This document shows positions 60,400 to 64,000 of a DNA stretch of 64,000 nt, in pieces. The notes beneath the pieces are model-generated. The model did not search any database. It was not told where the DNA came from and saw only the letters and a program-made list of their open reading frames with translations. How positions within the stretch are numbered: position 1 is the stretch's first letter; every line of letters begins with the position of its first letter. The stretch comes from Hymenobacter negativus (GTDB lineage Bacteria > Bacteroidota > Bacteroidia > Cytophagales > Hymenobacteraceae), in contig NZ_JAGETZ010000015.1 of NCBI RefSeq assembly GCF_017571495.1, positions 62,001 through 126,000 on the forward strand. Reading direction: 5' to 3'. Position numbers and translations under genes: made by a program.

Positions 60400-60520
60400 A
60401 GAGCGTTGGCATCTTTGCCTTTAGCGGCTTCCCTCTCAACAGGAAGTGGCGCGGGTCGAATCTCAACACATCGGTCAGCGCCTCGCCGAAGAAATCAAAC
60501 TCCTCTTGAAGGTTGATGTG
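60398..60520 (-). pseudogene. Possible transposase C-terminal remnant
   Basis: A 40-codon minus-strand segment reading NLQEEFDFFGEALTDVLRFD then PRHFLLRGKPLKAKMPTL, ending with TAA at the repeat copy. It has no start of its own, since a stop lies just before. A Lys/Arg-rich tail that stops at a short repeat suits a transposase end, but the family is not recognised. Low confidence. Confidence 0.3.
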
Positions 60521-60688
60521 TTACCAGCGCAAGGTACTGAAGCTAATTGTGCCACTTTGAATTTCTCGTTGAGGAAAATGAGGTGAAAGCTGATGACAAC
60601 GGTGCAAGCAGGCGGTAGCCCAGGGCTGCTGTTGCTCGTAGCGCGGCGTGGCCCCGATGGATAGCAGGCTGGACTGCGGCACCAATGG

Positions 60689-61621
60689 TCAATTTTTTAG
60701 GAACCACTCCGCCGTAGTCCGGATGCCATCCGCGTAAGGAGTCGGCGTAAAGCCGAAGGTTTGGTCGAAGCGCGTGGAATCCAGTACGTAACCGTTTTCG
60801 TCCTGGTACATCATTTCGTGCGCCTCCCTCATAAAGGGAATGAACAGTCCCATCAATTTAAACAACCACTTGGGCAATACTTGCACCTTCGTGTTGCCGT
60901 GCATGTACTGCGCCGCCAGGGCGCCGAATTCCTGGCCAGTCAGTGTCGGCGAGGCCACGGGCAGTATCCAGGTTTGGTGGAAGGCCTCGGGGTGCTGCGC
61001 CAGCACGTACAGGGCACGGCCGATGTCCGGCGTGTAGGTGTAGGTGCGCGGCACGCGGGCATTCACGGCCCATTGCGGGGTCTGCTTCTTCTTCAGACGG
61101 CTGAAGACCAGCGTACCAGCCCAGCTTTTCTCGACCACGCCCGGGCCGTAAAAATCGGAGGCTTTGGCGATGATGGCCGGCAGCCCGCCACTGTGCCGCT
61201 CGGCCAGCAGTAGGCTTTCAATTTCGACCAGAATCCGCCCTTTTTCGCTCACCGGCCGCGTCGGCGTGGCTTCCGTGATTGGTCCCTCGACCCGGCCGTA
61301 GGTGTAGAGGCTGTCGAGAAAAATTAGCTGAGCCTGCGTGGCTTTGCAGGCGGCAATGACGTTGCGCATAATCACGGGCCAGTCGCGCCGCCACACCTTC
61401 GCGCTGTACTCCAAGCCCACGAGCAGGTACACGATGGCCGAGCCGTCCACGGCCAGCCGGGTCTGTTCGGCATCCAGAAAATCGGCTGACCTGGTTTCGA
61501 CTCCTGCCACCGAGGTGGGGTGGCGCGAAACCAACCGGATTTTTTCACCGTGCTGTTGCAGCACTGGCAGCAGTTGCGTCGTGATGGTGCCTTTGGCGCC
61601 CAGAATAGTGTGGAGTTTCAT
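60689..61621 (-). CDS. NAD(P)-dependent epimerase-like protein
   Basis: A 310-residue atypical SDR starting MKLHTILGAKGTITTQLLPV. The nucleotide loop is GAKGTIT rather than the full TGxxGxxG, LVSRHPTSVAG follows the second strand, and FLDSLYTYGRVEGP carries the catalytic-type Tyr. It ends TRFDQTFGFTPTPYADGIRT. The family is widespread and the substrate is unknown. It may be co-regulated with the divergently unrelated Crp/Fnr gene 83 bp upstream on the same strand. Confidence 0.83.
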   Translation of the reverse strand: MKLHTILGAKGTITTQLLPVLQQHGEKIRLVSRHPTSVAGVETRSADFLDAEQTRLAVDGSAIVYLLVGLEYSAKVWRRDWPVIMRNVIAACKATQAQLIFLDSLYTYGRVEGPITEATPTRPVSEKGRILVEIESLLLAERHSGGLPAIIAKASDFYGPGVVEKSWAGTLVFSRLKKKQTPQWAVNARVPRTYTYTPDIGRALYVLAQHPEAFHQTWILPVASPTLTGQEFGALAAQYMHGNTKVQVLPKWLFKLMGLFIPFMREAHEMMYQDENGYVLDSTRFDQTFGFTPTPYADGIRTTAEWFLKN

Positions 61622-61704
61622 GCGGTTTTAAGTGGTAAGTGACGGGGCAAAATTCCACCGCTTCACCAGCCTAAAACGATAACAATCGCTAAGAAATGAC
61701 AGCC

Positions 61705-62280
61705 CTACTGACCCCGCGAGGTGCGGTTGCGAATGCGGCTCAAACTCACGGGCGTCACGCCCAGAAAATTGGCGATGTAGTGCTGGGGCACCCGCGCCAA
61801 GATGTTCGGGTTGCCGCTGACCAGCAGGGCCTCGTAGCGCTCGGCGGGGCTGAGCAGCAGCAGGCTCACCATGCGCTCTTCCAGGCCCACGGCCAGGTAT
61901 TCGGCAAACCGCCGGCCGAACTCCTGCCAGGCCATGCGCTGGCCAAATAAGTCAACCAGCACTGCATAGGGAAAGGTCAGGCAGTAGCCCGCACTCAGCG
62001 CTTCGATGGTGACCAGCGAGGGCCGGCCGGTCAGGCTGCTGAAGTAGGCGCCTATCAACTGGTCTTCAAAAAAGAAGTAGCTGGTGCGCTCCTCGCCGTC
62101 TTTGGTATAATATTGCCGGAACATGCCTTCGAGTACAAAACCCACGTCGGCTGCGACCCGGCCCTGCTCGGCAAAGACGGCGTGCCGCGCCAGGGGTACT
62201 AGGCGCAGGTGCGGCACCAACAGGTTCCAGTCCTCGTCGCTCAGGGGCGCAAACTGGGTCAGGTGCTGGCGCAGGCGCAT
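61705..62280 (-). CDS. Crp/Fnr-family transcriptional regulator
   Basis: A 191-residue protein from the Met at 62280 (MRLRQHLTQFAPLSDEDWNL); in-frame Mets at 62307 and 62352 are possible. The sensor domain has LVPLARHAVFAEQGRVAADV and GFVLEGMFRQYYTKDGEERT. The C-terminus has PQHYIANFLGVTPVSLSRIR, a short winged helix. It lacks an Fe-S Cys cluster and a clear cAMP-binding Arg-Ser pair, so the ligand is unknown. It is the second regulator of this type in the window, and like the first it sits beside an SDR-type gene. Confidence 0.85.
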   Translation of the reverse strand: MRLRQHLTQFAPLSDEDWNLLVPHLRLVPLARHAVFAEQGRVAADVGFVLEGMFRQYYTKDGEERTSYFFFEDQLIGAYFSSLTGRPSLVTIEALSAGYCLTFPYAVLVDLFGQRMAWQEFGRRFAEYLAVGLEERMVSLLLLSPAERYEALLVSGNPNILARVPQHYIANFLGVTPVSLSRIRNRTSRGQ

Positions 62281-62446
62281 CGCAGATTCGGGGAGAGACG
62301 GCAGCATTAACGAGCAGGCGGTGATACAGCAGTGGAGGAAGGGGCCGGGCAAGATAGGGGGTTGTGAAACAAATAAGGTAAAACCCCCTACTTGACTCTT
62401 TAAGCCGAGGTCCTTTCCGCAAGTAGAAGGTTGATTCAGAAACTAC

Positions 62447-63151
62447 TTATTTCCAAAAAGGCTTGGTTTTAAGCTGACCGTTCGGCCACCGATATTGCAG
62501 CTGGAGCAGGCGGTGGCCAGCTACGCACGTTGCCTGTGGGCCGCCCCAGTACACCAGCGCCTGCGGCTCGCGGGCCAGCAGTGCCTGGAGCGGTGCCTCA
62601 GCCAGATACTGTGCAGCCGTCAGCGTATTGGCCACTACCACGTGCAGCGGTTGGCTGCCGTCGAGGTCCGCAAAGCAGTCGCTGGCTTGGTGGGCGTGGA
62701 TGACGCTGACGACCGGCACGTGCGCGGGGATGCGGCGGCGCAAGGCATAGAAGTGTGCCAAACAGGAGATGTCGCCCAGCAGAACATAGGCCGGGGCCGG
62801 CTCTACCACGAACTTGCCGCCGGGGCCAGCGAAATGCACCGTGTCGCCGGGCTGGCATTGTTCGGCCCAGCGGGCGCCAGGACCACCCGAAAAGGTGCAG
62901 ATGGCCAATTCCAGATGCCCTTGCATTGGGTCGTATCCCCACACCGAGTAGGTGCGCTTGCGCAGGCTGGCTGCTCCGCCTCGGGCCGCCAAACCAAAAA
63001 AGACGTTGAGCGTCTGGCCCGGAACGTACGTCCACGTGCGCAGCGCGGGGCCGCCCAGCGTCAGGCGCAGCGTGTGGGTGGCCACCCGCACTACTGCCAC
63101 CACGGTCGCCGACTGCGTGAGCTGCTGGGCCAGGGAATTGAGGATACTCAT
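62447..63151 (-). CDS. Siderophore-interacting flavin reductase (SIP family)
   Basis: A 234-residue flavoprotein. The FAD-binding motif RKRTYSVWGYDPMQG fits the RxYTxR(D)-type pattern of ferric-siderophore reductases, with GGPGARWAEQCQPGDTVHFA and GPGGKFVVEPAP for the FAD loop and YVLLGDISCLAHFYAL for the NAD domain. SIP proteins release iron from ferric siderophores in the cytoplasm. No siderophore uptake genes are visible in the window. It starts MSILNSLAQQLTQSATVVAV. Confidence 0.85.
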   Translation of the reverse strand: MSILNSLAQQLTQSATVVAVVRVATHTLRLTLGGPALRTWTYVPGQTLNVFFGLAARGGAASLRKRTYSVWGYDPMQGHLELAICTFSGGPGARWAEQCQPGDTVHFAGPGGKFVVEPAPAYVLLGDISCLAHFYALRRRIPAHVPVVSVIHAHQASDCFADLDGSQPLHVVVANTLTAAQYLAEAPLQALLAREPQALVYWGGPQATCVAGHRLLQLQYRWPNGQLKTKPFWK

Positions 63152-63234
63152 ACCAGTGATAGAAAAGAAGGTGAGCCTAGACGAAGCTGGAGTCGCCGCT
63201 TTACGGCAGCCGACCGACTTGCCTGAATGCTGGT

Positions 63235-64000
63235 TTACCGCGTAGCCGCCTGCGTGAGGCGTGCCCAGTTGCCGTGTGCGAACAACGTCTTTTGGTCGGC
63301 TGAGAGCGTCGTATCTTCCAGAAAGCGGCGGCCGGGTTGCCCCGGTTTATACTGATAGGGATAATCGGTCGAGAACAGAATACGCTCCGGCCCCACAATC
63401 TCCAAGGCGCGTTGCAGGTAGGCTTGGCTCCACATACCGCTGGGCGTCACGTACAGGTTCTGCCGTAAGTAATCGGCAATGGGCCGTTGCAGCGTGGCCA
63501 CCTGCCCCAGCGCCGTGAGCCGGTCCAGGTAAAAGAGTACCACCTCGCCCCAGTGCCCCAGGATGATTTGCAAATCCGGGTATTTATCAAACACGCCGGC
63601 CAGCACTAGGCGCACGAACTGAATGCCTGCCTCGTAGTGCCAGCCCAGTCCGAACGTGGCCAACGAGATATCAACCGCCGGGCCAAAGCCGGAGTAAAGG
63701 GTCTCACGCACGGCCTGCTGCGGGATTTGGGGGTGGATAAACAAGGGCACGCCTAGCACAGTGGCTTCCTTGAACAGCGGCCAAAAATCGGGGTGGTCCA
63801 GGTTTTTGTCGCGGGTGCGGCCGCTGAGCATCGCGCCCTTGAAGCCGAGTTGCGTCACACTACGCGCGAGTTCCGCCGCGACGTGAGCAGGCGAAGCGGT
63901 GGGCAGGGTGGCCAAGCCCTGAAAGCGGGTTGGATGCCGGGCAATGGTGGCAGACAGCAAGTCGTTGGTTTGCCGGGCCAGCGTCACGCTGGGCTCCGGG
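63235..64000 (-). CDS. Amidohydrolase-2 family protein, 5' end outside the window
   Basis: The frame runs from the window edge to the stop at 63235; the N-terminal metal motif lies beyond the edge. The visible part has GFKGAMLSGRTRDKNLDHPD, PLFIHPQIPQQAV with the ligand His, LQIILGHWGEVVLFYLDRL with the next His, and ERILFSTDYPYQY with the metal Asp. This is the ACMSD/gamma-resorcylate decarboxylase type of amidohydrolase, which commonly removes CO2 from aromatic acids. The start is unknown. The substrate is not determined. Confidence 0.85.
   Translation of the reverse strand, partial: PEPSVTLARQTNDLLSATIARHPTRFQGLATLPTASPAHVAAELARSVTQLGFKGAMLSGRTRDKNLDHPDFWPLFKEATVLGVPLFIHPQIPQQAVRETLYSGFGPAVDISLATFGLGWHYEAGIQFVRLVLAGVFDKYPDLQIILGHWGEVVLFYLDRLTALGQVATLQRPIADYLRQNLYVTPSGMWSQAYLQRALEIVGPERILFSTDYPYQYKPGQPGRRFLEDTTLSADQKTLFAHGNWARLTQAATR

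Noticed and set aside
1..64000. CRISPR arrays, rRNA and tRNA genes
   Set aside because: No regularly spaced repeats and no recognisable tRNA or rRNA segment was seen on either strand.

Overview
The window looks like a chromosomal segment of a GC-rich Bacteroidota, most likely a Hymenobacter-type Cytophagales. The reasons are: a SusC/SusD outer-membrane pair under an ECF sigma/FecR system with an STN-domain SusC; type IX secretion (T9SS) C-terminal sorting domains; several promoters with the Bacteroidota -7 element TAnnTTTG; and a general lack of Shine-Dalgarno sequences. The genus is an inference from gene content. No rRNA, tRNA or CRISPR array was seen.

Layout. 1-13.0 kb is an almost unbroken minus-strand run of small detoxification and redox genes. 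It holds two VOC proteins, a Crp/Fnr regulator, an NTF2-like protein, an SDR, two MBL-fold hydrolases, a quinone-reductase-like NmrA protein, a PPOX-type flavin protein, DUF302, an ion-channel protein, DUF417 (RclC-like), an MhqD/MhqO-like hydrolase/dioxygenase pair and an aldehyde dehydrogenase. 13.6-16.2 kb is a TPR sensor histidine kinase. 16.5-24.8 kb is a pectin-type utilisation locus: rhamnogalacturonan acetylesterase, SusD, SusC, FecR and a divergent ECF sigma factor. 25-31.6 kb returns to stress and accessory genes (serine hydrolase, AraC, NmrA, cupin, TetR with a divergent epoxide-hydrolase-like gene). 32-35.8 kb holds a T9SS cargo protein and a Fic protein. 36.2-38.9 kb is a pyrB-pyrC operon with a promoter, leader ORF and terminator that together look like an attenuator.

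39-50.6 kb is a regulator-rich accessory region: HxlR/NmrA, ArsR, OsmC-ACT, a serine hydrolase between two AT-rich tracts, a decayed tyrosine recombinase, GNAT, a truncated flavoprotein, an ABM monooxygenase, and an MDR oxidoreductase with a divergent HxlR. 51-54.4 kb holds a lipoprotein, a membrane protein and a kelch protein. 54.9-60.4 kb is a tightly packed cluster: NAD epimerase, GT21-like glycosyltransferase, a protein of unknown function and a GT1 glycosyltransferase, converging on an F390-synthetase-like adenylating enzyme. It is the best candidate here for an uncharacterised biosynthetic pathway. 60.7-64 kb holds an epimerase-like protein, Crp/Fnr, a siderophore-interacting flavin reductase and a partial amidohydrolase.

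The dominant theme is response to electrophiles, quinones and oxidants, with many small local regulators whose candidate operators can be seen as inverted repeats. Traces of mobile DNA include the recombinase relic, a MITE-like palindrome at 42.05-42.19 kb, and a 26-bp repeat shared by 50.7 and 60.4 kb beside a possible transposase tail.
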